Source: Tretioscincus oriximinensis (Eukaryota; Chordata; Lepidosauria; Squamata; Gymnophthalmidae). From it: a stretch of 64,000 bases of DNA. Shown here piece after piece: positions 1 to 13,308 of the stretch (positions within the stretch are counted from its first letter, which is position 1; each line of letters opens with the position of its first letter). The DNA is taken from assembly GCA_022410635.1 (NCBI GenBank), contig JAJVDF010000251.1, forward strand, positions 1,733,493-1,797,492. Direction: 5' to 3'. The position numbers and the translations under genes are program-made. The notes below the pieces were generated by a model, which worked only from the letters and a program-made list of their open reading frames with translations, was not told where the DNA came from and made no database searches.

Positions 1-195
1 TGGATGTTGCCTCTGGGATGGAGCAACAGGCAGGACTCCTGAAATACCATTTGCAGGGAGTCATGAATAGGTGCATATTTTGCTTCTTCTGATCGGACTG
101 CCCAGGTGCATCTGGTGGGCCTCTGTGTGAGACGGGGTGCTGGACTAGATGGGCTGTGACTTGATCCAATATGGCTCTTCTTATGTTCTTATGTA
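1..195 (+). mobile_element. CR1/L3-type LINE 3' tail
   Basis: This is a 5'-truncated copy of a LINE 3' untranslated region. Its landmarks are GGAATGGAGCAACA-like DNA, a CCATTTGCAGGGAGTC block, GTGCATCTGGTGGGCCTCTG, GCTGGACTAGATGGGCTG and the terminal CTCTTCTTATGTTCTTA. The same landmarks recur at 5787, 9012, 57590 and 61951. Family naming is by resemblance. Confidence 0.75.
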
Positions 196-462
196 ATGTC
201 TTTCAAATAAGACATTTTATTAAAATGGAAAAAATCATTTCTAACTTTACTTTGTTCCAAAACCCTCTTCTTCAAATCAGTGGAGTCCTATTTGTCACAG
301 GCTCTCTAGGTTCCCTAGAAAAATCAGAGCATCCTCTCAATTCCCGGGTATAACTAGTGAAGAGGAAGGTGCAGTGTGCGGCTAACAACACAATGTGCTT
401 CCAGTTTGCTATTTCATTGTGGATATCTTAATAGACATAAAGACAAGAGCAAGATTTCAAGC

Positions 463-772
463 TTTCAAGAAGAAGAACTGGGTTCTTATACCCCGCTTTT
501 CTCACCTTTCAAAGGGACTCAAAGTGACTTACAAGGGTATTTTTTGCCTGAAGGCTGACATTCTATCTTCCCCACCAGGCTGTGGTTGTTCCCATGTATC
601 TACTTGCAGTCAGTTGCAATTTCTTGCAATTCATGTTTTCAAATAGCTGGGTTGGCTAGAGCTACAGGCTAGTAGAAGGTGCTCACTCCTCCCCATGTCT
701 GACACAGGACTTCGAAACCCCATCTCCCAGATGAGAGATGGATTCCTTAGTGACTGAGCTATCCATGCATGC
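463..772 (-). mobile_element. tRNA-headed SINE with (TTC)n tail, copy 1
   Basis: On the minus strand the element begins with a tRNA-like head. It has an A box (TAGCTCAGTCACTAAGG) and a B box (GGTTTCGAAGTCC), then a unique body, then a tail region ending GAGAAAAGCGGGGTATAAGA followed by TTC repeats. Five related copies lie at 30921, 47475, 55675, 57150 and 33617. Confidence 0.8.
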
Positions 773-1704
773 AAGAAGGATATGATTCAGACTTGATTTA
801 CCACCCTATGTACTAGTGCTTTTTTTCAAAAGGAAATGTTGTCTTATACTGCCTCCAGTTGACAAGAAGAAACTTTGAGATTGTGTTTAGATTCTGTGCT
901 ATCAAGTGGCAGGGGGAAATTGTGGGGTAAGCCAGGCCTCATCTGGTCAATTTCTACATATTTTGATGGCACAAAATACCCAGAAGTGCTCAAGAATTTC
1001 TCACCTCACTTGTGAAGTAGACATTTTCTCCCAGGCTTTAATCTTGCATATGAACTCGGAAAGCAAAGGGTCCAGAGAAGGTAAGCCAAATTGCTATTTC
1101 GGGAAAACCTATTATGTTAGGAGTTCTTTTTCCAAAATAGCAATATGTCAGGATTTCATTCCTAAATCCTGGGCTGAGGCTTGAATTCCCACCGATAAAT
1201 GTGTCAGTTCCAATATTGGGTTGAGATATCACTCTATTTGATTTAAAAATCACAGGAATTTAGGTCCTGCCCAGATGCAACCTTAGTATCAAAGTATCCG
1301 AAGTATAGTGACAGTGTGGAATTTTCATAATCAGAGATGATATCTGCCCCCCAAAAACGCTATTACTTTAGGATCTGCAGAAAGCCCAGAACGGGAATTT
1401 CCTTAGAGGAAAATCCTTGACCACTGCAAGAAGTAGTCTGCTAGAACAGATGGCCCTCTGGTCTTATCTGTCAAGAGTTTTCTCTCCTTTGAAAATATTC
1501 TCTATCTTCATAAAGTCAAAGAGAATGTTAAAATGCCCCGAGAAATGCTCTCTGTGTTGCACAAGCTTTCTGTGTGCAGACTGAATTTCAAACATGCAAC
1601 AGTGCTACAGAAATCTGTTGATAATCCTCTCAAGTCCTGACAGAAAACATTAACCATTTCTTTGAATGTCATACTTTTAACATAGATTCCTCATCCATAG
1701 GACT

Positions 1705-1880
1705 CTATGGCCTTGTCCCTGTTGATCCTTGGCTGTCCACCTTGATCCTGGGCTGTATCTCTGGATTGAACTTGGCCATTCACATGCTAGTATAGATTAT
1801 GGCAGGCCCCATAGTCAGGACCTGCCATAGTCTATACTAGCGTGTAGATGTGGCAGTATCCTTTTCCAAGATATAGCCTA
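1705..1880. mobile_element. Foldback MITE, CTGTCCC(C)ACTGAG family, truncated copy
   Basis: The left end resembles the terminal repeat of the element at 14483. The centre is a palindrome with arms 1781-1806 and 1821-1850 (CACATGCTAGTATAGATTAT against its complement), shared with the 14.5-kb copy. The right terminal repeat is lost at about 1880, where SINE-like DNA begins. Confidence 0.6.
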
Positions 1881-1881
1881 G

Positions 1882-1945
1882 AATAATTTATTTATTTGTA
1901 TTTATATCCCGCCCTATATCCAAAGGTCTCATAAGGCTCATCAGC
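1882..1945 (-). mobile_element. SINE 3'-end fragment
   Basis: A TTATTTATTTGTATTTATAT run is followed by CCCGCCCTATATCCAAAGGTCTCA, the reverse complement of the GCGGG(A)TATAAAT tail shared by the squamate MIR-like SINEs. Similar stubs occur at 5155, 7287, 25252, 27371 and 51312. Confidence 0.55.
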
Positions 1946-2167
1946 TTTATTTTTCAGAAAATGCTACTGCTTCATATGGAAACTTTGTTACAAATTTCAG
2001 AGATCTTCTTCTAACTAATCATCCTGCTAACGATATCTGAAATTTTTATTTTCCCCCTCCCTCTTCATACATCAAACAGTTTCTATACTGTATCTAGCAG
2101 TTATATTAGATGGTCTGATCTGCAAAAAATACCATATTGCCTTGTACAAATTTCAAATGACATTTCA

Positions 2168-2190
2168 CGCACACACACACACACACACAA
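2168..2190. repeat. (AC)n microsatellite
   Basis: About ten CA/AC dinucleotides in a row. Confidence 0.9.
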
Positions 2191-4059
2191 AGTAGGCTTT
2201 AGAGAAAAAGACAACCTTGGAAGAAGAGGAGCAGCTGAGAGTGGTAAATGCCTACAGCTTTCGAATCCATTTACTTCCTACTGCAACTTACTGTCATGAT
2301 CAGAATTTCTTCCAGAGGGATTCATGTCTGACTAAATGCACACCTGATCCTACAAACAAACAAAAAATTGCTGGAGAAAACTGTGTATCTTTGACATCTC
2401 TCTTTTTTACCAAAGACTGGCAGCTTTCCACAGAATATAACTCCAGTCCTAAAAATCCAGTCTCCGTGGTTCCAGCTTATTTCTACAATAACCTATGTAA
2501 TGCAAATGGAAAATATCTATGAGGCTCAATGACTTCACCTGTGCACTGCCTGCTGCACGAAGAGCTGAGTTGGCTCAGCCCCCTGTGGAGCGATTATCCC
2601 TTTAAGGTCACTTGCTTTGACCTCCCAAATCACCAGAGTCAGGAAAATTTTGTCCAATGACTACTGTGTCAGACTCAATCACTTGTGACTGAACAGGGAC
2701 ACCTCATTCTACACAGTGTCCTGTTATGGTTGCTACAGTTCAAGCAATGGCGAATAGAACATGTATCTTATTTCCCTGGACAGCAGAAACTGGAGCAGTT
2801 TTCTCGAGACACTTCAGGCAGGAACTGGGTCACAATTAGAGATTGACTTCCCTTTTCATATTGCCTTTCTTATGGATGCATTAGATTTAATTTGCATGTC
2901 GTAACTTTATTCCTAAACATTTTAACAAATTCAGCTAAAATCCAACAGTTTTCTAATAATATGGGATCAATCCAAACTGTTTGCACCTTTTATTCCCCTG
3001 AAACATTCAAACATGTTTCGCTTAAGTCCATGTAGCCTTTGCAATTTCCTTCAGCATAAACATCTGCATCTGTTAGTGAACTGTTGAAAATGTATTCTGA
3101 TGGAAGTGATTGTAGTTCCTTTTTAAAGCACACAGACACCAGCCTGGGACTCTGCGTCTCTACGTCAATTCATTTTTCAAGAGTTAAAATTGAATAAAGT
3201 ACAAATCAGTCATCAGTATCTTTTGATGCATACTAAAGTACAGGACTTACATGGGTTGCTCTTGGAAGTGCGCACTGGTGTATAGTGGTTTTTTGAGGCT
3301 GTTCGGATTGATGTGTTGTCTTTGGGGGAGGTATCTATAGCTGAGATAGTTTCTCTTTCACAGTGTGCTATGGGAATTGGTCCCTGCTGCCGGAGAATAT
3401 CAGCCAGAGCCCTTGAAGAAAAGAGGAAGGACAGTTAATGACATCTTCGACTGGCAAGATGCTTTGTATTTTGAATTAGGAGAATAAGGGAGACACATAT
3501 TCATCTTTGGAGAAGTAGAGGGACAAATATAGATCCTGTTAACATAGGAAAAACACAGACGAAAGGAAAATAAGGCAGGAGAAAAAGAAAGGTTAGTGAT
3601 AATATACTTGTGATGATGATGATGGTTTTACTGTGTTTTTATTGCCTTGTTAAACTGTGTAAATTGGCCTCTGCACCACAAACTTGTAGGCTAGGTATAA
3701 ATACAAATAAAAACAGGACCTTTTAGTCCTGCAACAATTCATTCTATAGAAGCGAAGTTTATAGGTAAAACTAGGACTGAATGGACAAGTGGCTGCTTAT
3801 TTAGAGTTGCCAGGGTGGGAAAGCAGAAGTATTACATCTTTATGTCTCAAAGAAGAATTTTCAACAAGTGGGGTTTATAATACTGGCAGCATCTGCTGAA
3901 AGATATTTTTCCACACACTCATAGCAGGTGCAGAATTGCTGTCCTACTTTTTTCTTGGAACTCTAAGTATATTAAACACGGGAACTAAGGCTGCATCCAG
4001 ACAAGAGGGTTAAATCCAGGATTTATTTTATTCACACCTCTGCCCCACGTTCCTTTCCC

Positions 4060-4104
4060 ACTCCTGAGATAAAGCCCAGAATAAGACTCAGTGGGGATTG
4101 AAGC
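4060..4104. mobile_element. Fragment of the CTGTCCCCACTGAG MITE family
   Basis: GATAAAGCCCAGAATAAGAC followed by TCAGTGGGGA reproduces the right end of the elements at 14483 and 20937. The left end is not recognisable. Confidence 0.4.
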
Positions 4105-5154
4105 AATGGTTTCTGACATTTAAATTTTTTTCAGTGATTTCTGGCATTTAAAAGAATTTGCAAATGGTTTCTGGCATTAAAAGTGTATTGAAATAGTTTC
4201 TGCAATGGTTTCAGTATAACAAAGTTTCATTATAACATACACATTTTTCTGGTCCCCTGGAGTTCGTTATAAAGAGTTTTCACTTATACAGAAACTCTGT
4301 TAGCATAAAGGGTGGATTCTTCCTCATGTAACTACCATCGTGGTAGGAAAACCTCGTGTGAAGGTGGCCTAACAGTAGAGCTGACTAAATGCATTGCATG
4401 TGAATAATTTGTTTCTGATTCAACCCACTAAGGCTTCAGTCTCACCCAATATATATTCCATTTTTATGCTCTCCTCTTTTTCTAGTGAACATGCACTAAA
4501 ATGCATTTCCATCCACCACCACTATTCAAGCCATTCTTTATTTGGATTGTCCAGCATTGAGACTATTCTAGTTCCAAGAAGGAAAGAGTAGAAAAAGATG
4601 AGACTACCTCCTTCCATAGCCATGTTGTTCCTGACTGTTAGAGAACCGCACAGCATTCAGTGCTGGAAACTATGCTTGGAGTGCAAGTATAAGAGGGCAT
4701 GAAACCCAACTGGGCAATCCAGATGAAAGGCTGCTGGTCTCTGCCCCACTCAGCCACAATGGGGCCTGAAGCACCAAAAACTGGCCTTCTTGGTGTATTG
4801 TTGGCAGGCTTTCTCATTCATTCATCATCAGCTACGATGTGGTTATACTACCCCTGAGGTGTCTTCATTTCAGCTTCGAAAAGGCATCCTATTGATGGCC
4901 AAGTAAAGATTTAATGTGAAGAACCAGAAAACAGTATAAATTATTGCACAACACTAAACCAAATTGTGATGTAGTGTGACCAGCCCTCAGGATTCTTGAT
5001 TTCAACCATCTCGCTCTCAACTATGTTCCAAAATATTTTACTGGCTTCTGCTAACACACTGATGTGGCCATATCATCATTTTTCCCCCCGTATCTTTATT
5101 TTGCTCTATATCCTAATATCAGAACAAGTCACATCAATAACAACAATAAAAAAG

Positions 5155-5215
5155 TAAAATTATTTATTTTATTTTATTTATTTTATATCCCACTCTATGC
5201 CCAAGGGTCTCACAC
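5155..5215 (-). mobile_element. SINE 3'-end fragment
   Basis: A TTTATTTTATTTATTTTATA run is followed by TCCCACTCTATGCCCAAGGGTCTCA, matching the truncated tails at 1882 and 7287. Confidence 0.5.
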
Positions 5216-5786
5216 AATGAACACATTGAAAGCAATTAACAGGATCTGAAGTGGGCAACTGCTTTCTTAGCAAAAGGCTTTGGTGAAAGGCATGGAAAAA
5301 TAGGGTGAAGGAATAGAACACATTATGCAAAATGCTGAAGGTTCAGTTCCTGGTGTTTCCAAGCAAAGGAAAAAAGCATATTTCAGAAAAAATCTCATAA
5401 ATATAGAGAGCATTACAGAAGGTACAGGCGTTTAAGATCCCACTCATACTTTTTGATTACTGTTGTTTCCTTTTCTAATGGGACACTAGACTATCTGTAC
5501 ACTGTTTTATCAGACTACATGAACTGCAATTAAAGACCATCTCCCATAAGGTTTTTAGTTATTTCCATCCTTGTAACATCAAATTCCTTCTATTGAAATA
5601 ATGTAAAAGAAGAGGTAGAAGGACTGGGCTCTTTCAGGTAACACTGAAAGTTTCTAAAGTGTATCCTAAGCTTATTTCCTCTAGGAATACTCTGAAATCA
5701 CAAAAGAAAACTTGTAACGCTGCATCTTCGTATTTATTCATATGAGCAAACTATTCAGATATCTGTTTAAGTAGGACATTGAAATT

Positions 5787-5951
5787 TAAGAACATAAGAA
5801 CATAAGAAGAGCCATACTGGATCGGACCACAGCCCATCTAGTCCAGCATTCTGTCTCACACAGAGGCCCACCAGATGCACCTGGGCAGTCCAAACAGAGG
5901 AAAGCAAAATATGCACCTGTTCATGACTCCCTGCAAATGTTATCTCAGGAG
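5787..5951 (-). mobile_element. CR1/L3-type LINE 3' tail
   Basis: This is an inverted copy of the 1-195 element. It starts with TAAGAACATAAGAACATAAG, then AGAGCC, CAGCCCATCTAGTCCAGCAT, AGGCCCACCAGATGCACC and the ACTCCCTGCAAATG block. Confidence 0.75.
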
Positions 5952-7286
5952 TTGTGTGAGAAATTTGCAAACTGGTTCAGTTCAGACCTGGTTCAGGCTC
6001 AAATCAGGTTGAGTTGAATGGTTCAATACTACATTGAAATTCAATGGAATTTGGTTTGGTACCAAGCTGAACCAATGAATGTTTGATCCTCAGCAGGTGA
6101 CAGGAATACAATTCTCTGCAGCTTCTCGCTACAGTAATGTGGACTTAACAGCTCATTGGGATGGAGCCTTGTATGGAATAGATACAACCTTACTGGAGAA
6201 ACAAAGAGGGATTCTGAAGACATAATTCATAAAGCTGATTCATAGAACCAGTTTACAGACCACTGAACCAATTTACAAACCCATCAAGGTTCAATTAAAA
6301 TGGGACTGTTCAGGTCAATCTGAATTGAACCATATCCCTTTATTTTTTCAAATATCATGGTATTTTGTTTGGTACAGAATTCTGTAGGAGGGAAGATCAT
6401 GCTTTTTGGGTCAACATGCAGACTAAAAAATGTACAAGGATGCTTTTCAGTTAATCGAAGTCCTTGCACCTGAAGTTGCAGGTTTAGGAAGACATCTCAT
6501 CAAGACGTGCTGCCTGCCTTCTTTGCTAAAAAGAAACAAAACAGAGACAGAATCTTGCCTGATCATTTGGAATTTTTAGGTGAAGACATCTTCACCATCC
6601 CTTACAACTGCATTATTGGAAAGAGATGCTATTTTTCATTGTTACAGTATGTCCAATTTTTCCAATATGATCCAGGAGGGAGGAGTGCAATCATTTTAGC
6701 TCACATAGCTTACGTATAGGCAGGTAAAGTAATGGCTCAGACAGAAACAGGCAAGCTCGGGATTCAAAACGGTACTCCTGCCAGTAAAACAAGTGCAGAT
6801 CCAGTACAGTTGATATAGGATAGTATCGGTTCCAATGCTTGCCCAGGCTGTAATTTACCTTTATCTGTCTATTCTCTTAGCAAAGTCTGAAGAGTTATGA
6901 ACAATATTCTGCACTGTTTCTCCTCCATTTTCAACACTGAAAATGAGGTTAGTGTCCCAATGCACAGCTCTGAGAGTATTCAACTGTGTAGAGACAGACA
7001 AAATGTCATAAAATGTTCAAACATTTTTGAACATTTTCAAGACGTTCAACCACAGTTTAAACGCAAATGGTTTGCATTTATAAGCAAATCTTTAAATATT
7101 TTAAGAATTTAAATATATAAAATTAAAAAAAATTAAAANGCAAATAGTTTGAACATTTTCAAAATTCAAACACAAATAGTTTACGATCAGATTACTTAAA
7201 AAATATTTTGACACACAAGCTTAAGCATGTTTTCAGATAAGCAGCAGGTTTCTCTTAAGTCCATTTTTGCCTTTGCACTAAGGAAT

Positions 7287-7345
7287 ATTATTTATTTATT
7301 TATACTTATACCTCGCCCTATACCCAAAGGTCTCAAAGGTCTCTT
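7287..7345 (-). mobile_element. SINE 3'-end fragment
   Basis: TTTATTTATTTATACTTATA is followed by CCTCGCCCTATACCCAAAGGTCTCA, the same truncated SINE tail as at 1882 and 25252. Confidence 0.55.
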
Positions 7346-7452
7346 AGCAGGGACAGAACTATCACATTGTTACTTGCTTCACAACTCCACAAACATGTCA
7401 AAATCATTCTTAAACTCGCTTTATATTTATTTCATATGCTTTTAAGTTGTAT

Positions 7453-7680
7453 TCTAGCTCTCCTGTGTTCTATATGTCATGTGATGAGTTTTCACCCACT
7501 TGCAGGGAGAGGGGACAATCAAGAATATTTCTACAGGAGGGATAGAGAATGTAACCTTGACACTTCCTGCTCCTAGGCTAAGAGTTGGAACATTTTTGCC
7601 TGGAAAGGTGCGAAAGGCAGAAAACAGTTACCAAAGCCCGTGGATGGGAACGCTTCCCAGATACCATTTCCTGAAGGTAA
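7453..7680 (+). repeat. Interspersed repeat family R1, copy 1
   Basis: This aligns over most of its length with 10564-10775 and, inverted, with 43620-43800. Shared blocks are ATTCTAG(T)CTTTCTGTG, GTCATGTGA, CCTGCTCCT(A/G)G, TTTTGCCTGGAAAGGTGCGAAAGGCAG and GTGGATGGGAA.TTCCCAGA. No coding content is visible. The class is unknown, possibly a DNA-transposon derivative. Confidence 0.55.
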
Positions 7681-8189
7681 AATGTTAAAAAGCCCTAACA
7701 CATCTAGCAGTGAGATCATTAAGTTAGTGGGTAGATTTCAAAAATGATGGTCCCATATTGATGGATTTCTTTACCTAGTGATGAATGATTTGAACTTTAG
7801 AATCATATTTTAAATGGGCTTTATATATTTACTTGAAGAAGGTTCTGTTTTCTTGGGAAGATGTTGTAGACCACTCTGATAAATCCTTTCACTGAGATGC
7901 AGTTATTTTTATCAGCAATCATCCTGTACTCTTACAAATAGTGTTTCCAAATAAGTAGGAATAACGCATGGTTTATTTCACTTTTCTATGTTTCTCAATT
8001 TCTAGCATAGTGGTTTAATTTTAAACTGGCTTTTAAACAGTTTTAAATTGTCCTAGATTCTGAAACTTCTCGGCTAGTCCGCTGCCAACATTCTTTTTCC
8101 AACTTTATTTTACTGCAATATATATATTAATGTTCAGTCATCATAAGCTCTACCACTCAAGTACAATCACAGCCTAAAGGCTTTTTGTG

Positions 8190-8400
8190 CTGGACAGAAT
8201 GTTTCTACCTTTTGTACTTCTCCAGGTAGAAGCATTCCTGCTTTTAACCACAAGCAGAAAAGGTGAAGACTATATTCTAGTCTTTCTGTGTTCTATGTGC
8301 CAGACTGCCTTCCACTGCAACTGAATTAAAATAAACACATGATATCTAGAATGTAGAAAGGCTAGAATACAGCCTTTGTACTTTTTGCAGGAATGTTTCC
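8190..8400 (+). repeat. Repeat family R1, rearranged fragments
   Basis: ATTCTAGTCTTTCTGTGTTC at 8275, an inverted version TAGAATGTAGAAAGGCTAGA near 8350, and TTTGCAGGAATGTTTCCACG echo the R1 copies at 7453 and 10564. The arrangement is rearranged relative to those copies. Confidence 0.35.
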
Positions 8401-8461
8401 ACGAAGCAGGAGTGATTGTAGACCACTGAAAAGCTGATCACACAAATTAAAGTAAGTAAGA

Positions 8462-8560
8462 ATGCTTTTGGAATCCTTAGTGAATTGTGAACCAATTAGC
8501 AATGTGAATGCTTTGTTCTTGCTAATCTCTTAAACTATTCCCCAAAGTGCAAATTGTCGG
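8462..8560 (+). repeat. Interspersed repeat family R2, copy 1
   Basis: CAATTAGCAATGTGAATGCT followed by TTGTTCTTGCTAAT and ATTCCCCA.A is shared with 44068-44170, where it reads CAATTAGCAATGTGAATGTT. A weaker echo is at 51285-51312. No coding content is seen. Confidence 0.45.
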
Positions 8561-9011
8561 TTATCTCCATTTTATGCTCTACTATTCTGTAGTGATGAAA
8601 GACTGATAATAAAATGGTCTCCAGTGATCAAGGATCATCAAATCCCTACTTGGGATCTCAGGCCATGGTCACACTTTTAAAAATAAAAGAGCAGAATTGA
8701 AATTATCTTCAGCCCTTGGAAACCAGATGCCAAAGTTTTTCCAGGGACTATAAAAAAATAACACCAGCTGAAGCTGCAATCACACCTAAAATATAGTCTG
8801 TTACTGAGCGTAAAATCAGATTGTTTTTGGTTCAGAACAGCTGCGCCACCACTGCTGCTGATCCAAATCAACGGCGGACCCAATTTACCAGCTCCATTGT
8901 CATACTAATGGGGTGAAACCGAGATCACAGACCTTGCAGAAGATGTATGCCTTCACAGTCTATTCAATAGCATCTGAAAAAGTATACTTGTTAGGAAAGC
9001 TCATGCAGCTT

Positions 9012-9143
9012 ATAAGACTATAAGAAGAGCCATAATGGATCAGGCCACAGCCCATCAAGTCCAGCATTCTGTGTCACATAGAGACCCACCAGATGCACCT
9101 GGGCAGTCTGAACAGAGGAAAGCAAAATATGCACCTGTTCAGC
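9012..9143 (-). mobile_element. CR1/L3-type LINE 3' tail
   Basis: This is an inverted copy sharing AAGAAGAGCCATAATGGATC, CACAGCCCATCAAGTCCAGC and ACCAGATGCACCTGGGCAGT with the 5787 copy. Confidence 0.75.
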
Positions 9144-10563
9144 CTACCCTTTTCTTGTTACTCTCAAGGTCTCCACAACACCTTCTTGCTAGTCTCCATA
9201 TTCTGTTTAAGTGGAGGACCCATACAGGCAGCATGCCTGATTACACCTCTGAAATAAGTCCTTCATAAGCTCTGAGACAAGGATCTTTAGTTCTTTACCA
9301 TCAAAGTACACATATGCTGATTTTTCATGAGAGCTTCAATGTCAGTGTGGAAGAGAGTTAGGAACATGCGATCATATAGATGATACTGTTCCTGTCTAAG
9401 TCACAGTATGCATTTCCCAATTAAGACTTCATGAACTGGAACAATGAAGATAAATGCTGGAAGGCCCCAAGTCTCCCATCTCCCTTCACTCATCCTTATG
9501 CATGAGGCATGGTTTTATGGTATAATGCAAAGCAATTTCTCTTGTAAAGACTTAGGAAAAGGCAAAAAAAACCTGTTCCCAACTGCGGGATTTTCAATTT
9601 TCAACAATGCTGAAATGAATGATGCAGAACCTGAAGGCAAACTGAGAGTGACATCCCACACCTGTACCATGCTGGGCAATCTCATCAATTTATAAATACA
9701 CATATTTGATACTACACATTTTCCATACAGGAAAAAGATTTAATTAAAAATATTCCCATGAGATATTTAATAGCCAGGTTAAGCTACATGTGATCCACAA
9801 TCGTGCACTGCTCTCTCTCTTTTTTAAAATGAAATACTGCCACACGCAGATGGGTTGCAAGAGGAGCTGCCTAACCCTTTCCTTTCCTCCATTCAGTTTC
9901 NTTGTGAAAATTATCCCCAAACTTCAAATGATGAACAAAAGGGCAAGACAGGCTCAACATTTTCCTTTCAGGGGTGAAAGGCTTGGAAATAGATTTGGAG
10001 TGAATAGGAGATTTATCGGGGAAGCGATAGGAAACAACTGCTTGGCACTTTTATATTCTTACTTTCTCCCCATAACTGTTTTTCATTAAAGAAANACTTT
10101 CTTCTCCTTTGAGAACACATGCAGGACTACCCTTGAGGACAAAAGCCAATGGTACGAGTACCATGTCTTAATCTCTGATGGCCCACTGAGATGTCCGGAC
10201 AACATGTTGAGCACAGCCTATGTTTGCTGTTAAGAACAACTTACCAAAGGTACCTGCATGCTATCTTCATGTGGCAGAAGCCATGATTTCATTCTATAGC
10301 TTTTCCCTGAAACATTTACAGTCATTTATTCCAAATAACAAAAGTATGTATAATATTTGGCATCATTATGTAAGAGGTGGTTTTGCTTAGGTCAGATTTC
10401 ACTTTGATTGGGAAAGACAAGTGTGAAATACAAGAGCATTGCTAATTGTTTCACTGTTCCTCAATGGTTACAAAAGCACAAAATGTACCTTAACCTATCT
10501 TCCATGAACTGCTTTTAGGTAGTCCACATTCATTTCTGAGCTATGTTAGAAGCGTAAATATTG

Positions 10564-10775
10564 TATTCTAGTCTTTCTGTTGCTTGAGCTGTCATGTGAC
10601 ATGGGATGCGAGGGCAGCCAGGAATGTAGGCCACATAAATATATAGCCTTTGCACTCCCTGCTCCTGGACCAGAAGATTACTTCTGCCTGGGGAAGTCCA
10701 AAAGGCAGGAAGCAATCCCCACAGTAAGTGGATGGGAATGGTTCCCAGAGACCATTCTTGGAAGATAAATGCAAA
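10564..10775 (+). repeat. Interspersed repeat family R1, copy 2
   Basis: Parallel to 7453-7680: ATTCTAGTCTTTCTGTTGCT, TGTCATGTGACATGGGAT, CTCCCTGCTCCTGGACCAGA, CTGCCTGGGGAAGTCCAAAA, GTGGATGGGAATGGTTCCCA. The short frames across it have no recognisable homology. Confidence 0.55.
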
Positions 10776-12329
10776 AAAATGAATAATGATGTTAATGTTT
10801 GACATTTTATACCTGCAGTAAAAGGCTATGCTTTGTGGAACATAGTGGAATATTACAGTCCAATATTCTAAACCCACTTCTTTAGTTCACGTGTCAAGAA
10901 AGACATATGTGAGAGGTTTGTTATAAAATCCAACCCAATATCACTTCAAAAGAAACAAAAGTATTTGCTAATCTATTTCACAGTAAAATGAACATCACAG
11001 TATGAGAAAAGAGAATCACCAAATTCAGGAAAACAACATATGATTATTTAACTCAACATCCTATAATGGACATAATAAAAATGAAGGCTATTTTGACAGT
11101 AGAATTTAAGCCAATCAAGGTATTCCAGATAAAAAAGTAACAGCACACAAGCACCACATCAGAGGAAGCCCATAGCTATGAATTCAGCTGTAATTTAAGG
11201 GTTACTCAGTCATAGGAATGTCAAATCAAGCATCACTTTCTCATGCTCTAGGCATTAAGACATGTGATCCTTATGTCACTTCCCACCTAACACTTGTATC
11301 AGTCAGTAATGAAGCAGAACCACAAATAACCCCCACTCCCAAATGACAAGTAGTTTTCTAATTAAATCAAAACAAGGATTTATGAACCATTTTTTGTTTT
11401 AAAGAAGAAAACTTAAGGAAAGCAAACCCTACTTGGGTATGAGCCCATGCTCATTTGATGGAAATGACTTATTTGTCATACACGCAAAACGTGACATTTT
11501 AGCTGGATGTTTCCCAAGTGCAGGAGGACACAATGACAACAGGAACCAAATAGGAGGTACTTCATTTTGCCAACCTCTTGTCATAAATAAGCCAAAATCA
11601 GCCTACTCACTTGCATAAGGGCTGCAGGCCTGGGCTGACTATGACATAGTATGAAAGGTATTTTGTGCCAATAATACATTTTAGATCAGAAAAAAAACCA
11701 TCACAAGAGAATACTGCACTGTTTGAGCAGATGGAAGTCTCTGAGTGGCAGTGATGCACATTCAGATCTTCAGATGATAGCTTATGACACATCCAATTTT
11801 GAGAACGAGTGCAAGGAAATGAATTCTGGTGCCGGAATCTGAACTAACTGGTCTGACTTAAGTAATATTAAAAAATGGAGACATCTGAGATTGTGGCCAT
11901 TTTCACATTATGTTCAGTCCTTTGGCCTATGAAATATAGACCAATGAATGTTAGCGATACTGGGGTAGGCTAGTGAGAGCTCACTCATTTGGGCAGCTCA
12001 TCAGGGGCCAACCCCAGCTACTAGATACAAAATCCAGGCTGTTTATGGTGCCACTTCTGGTTATGCTTCTTCATCTGCTGCTGAAAAGGCTCCCCCATCA
12101 TATACTAGATTATGGAGGCATAAGCTTTGCATGCCCATCATAGTCTGAAATACAAAGCCTCGTTTGGACCATTTGGGTACCGTATCCTGGTCTAAAGCTT
12201 CATCAAATACTCTGTTCTAAACTTGCATAAGGAAGACAGGCACCTAAACTCTTTTCTTGCAATAATTGCTGGAAAGATCTGTATCTCCAATTCCCAGGAG
12301 TAAGCAGGTTGGACAAAAATAAATAACAA

Positions 12330-12548
12330 CAACATTTATTTATAATGCCCCTTTCACCAAAGGGTAGCACACATACCGTTCATTGCTTTCTCTACAACAG
12401 CCACTCTGTGAAGTAGGCAGGGTTGAGAGAGTTCTGAAGAACTGTGACTGGCTCATGGTCACGCAGTTGGCTTCATAGAGGAGTGTGGAACTGAACCAGG
12501 AGACTACCAGTTAAGAGTCCAACACTGTAACCACTACAACAAACTGGA
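12330..12548 (-). mobile_element. MIR-like squamate SINE
   Basis: On the minus strand it carries the tRNA-derived start (GTAGTGGTTACAGTGTTGGA), a B-box-like core (TGGTTCAGTTCCACACTCC), the conserved GACCATGAGCCAGTCACAGT core and a 3' end near CATTATAAATAAATG. The same core occurs at 61480-61750. MIR-type SINEs of this form are common in squamates. Confidence 0.7.
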
Positions 12549-13265
12549 ACCACACCAAATAGGCACTTCACAGAACAAAGTTTGTAGACTTGCTAGGTCA
12601 TTTCCATAACCACTCACCAGGTTTCCCTTCTGATATCCGAGATAACACACTTGTGAAACGACCCCCTTGAATTTTACACACTTAGTTTCAATGGGTCTGG
12701 AGTCGACTCAAGAGGTTAGAGAGGAAAACGTCTGTCCTGCAGCTAAGATGCCCTTCCTCCACTTCTAAACCAGAAGACTAAGTTCTACAATGTGCCAAAT
12801 TTGGTCCTGTGCAGTTAAGATCAGCCTGACTAGAGACAAGAGCCTGTCAAGGATTATTCATGGAGACAACTAGGCAGTAGCTCACCTGAAAAAAATATGC
12901 CTCCCATGGGACACCGGTGAAGACGGGTGAGAAGCAAACTGTCAGATTTCTGTTGGCCTGCCTGCCGTTCACTGGGCAGCCTAGAAACTGTTTTTAGATT
13001 ACTAAAGTGTCATATGAAGTTCAAAGCACTATTTACGCAGACAGTCATTCTATAGCACCATATCATTCTTTGCAGAGGCTTGAGTGATGAAATACTACAT
13101 ACCTCCTATCTTCCTGAAATAACATCAGGAAAAGCAAATATTCCAGTTAATGTTTCTTGCTTGTCCTTTCCATAATACAAAGAATCTCTTTCATTTTAGG
13201 GCATTTTTACCATGTTACAACATCAAAATAATATCCATGATTAAAGAATAAGCACATACTTTTAG

Positions 13266-13308
13266 AACATAACATAATAGGAATCCTGCTGAATCGGGCC
13301 AGCAGGAT
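13266..13308 (-). mobile_element. Small LINE 3'-tail fragment
   Basis: ACATAACATAATAGGAATCC then TGCTGAATCGGGCCAGCAGG is the reverse of the CTGGATCAG..CTTATGTTCT ending of the CR1/L3-type tails. Confidence 0.45.

Noticed and set aside
463..772. tRNA gene on the minus strand
   Set aside because: A and B boxes are present, but the cloverleaf is not intact and the unit is a dispersed SINE with five other copies.
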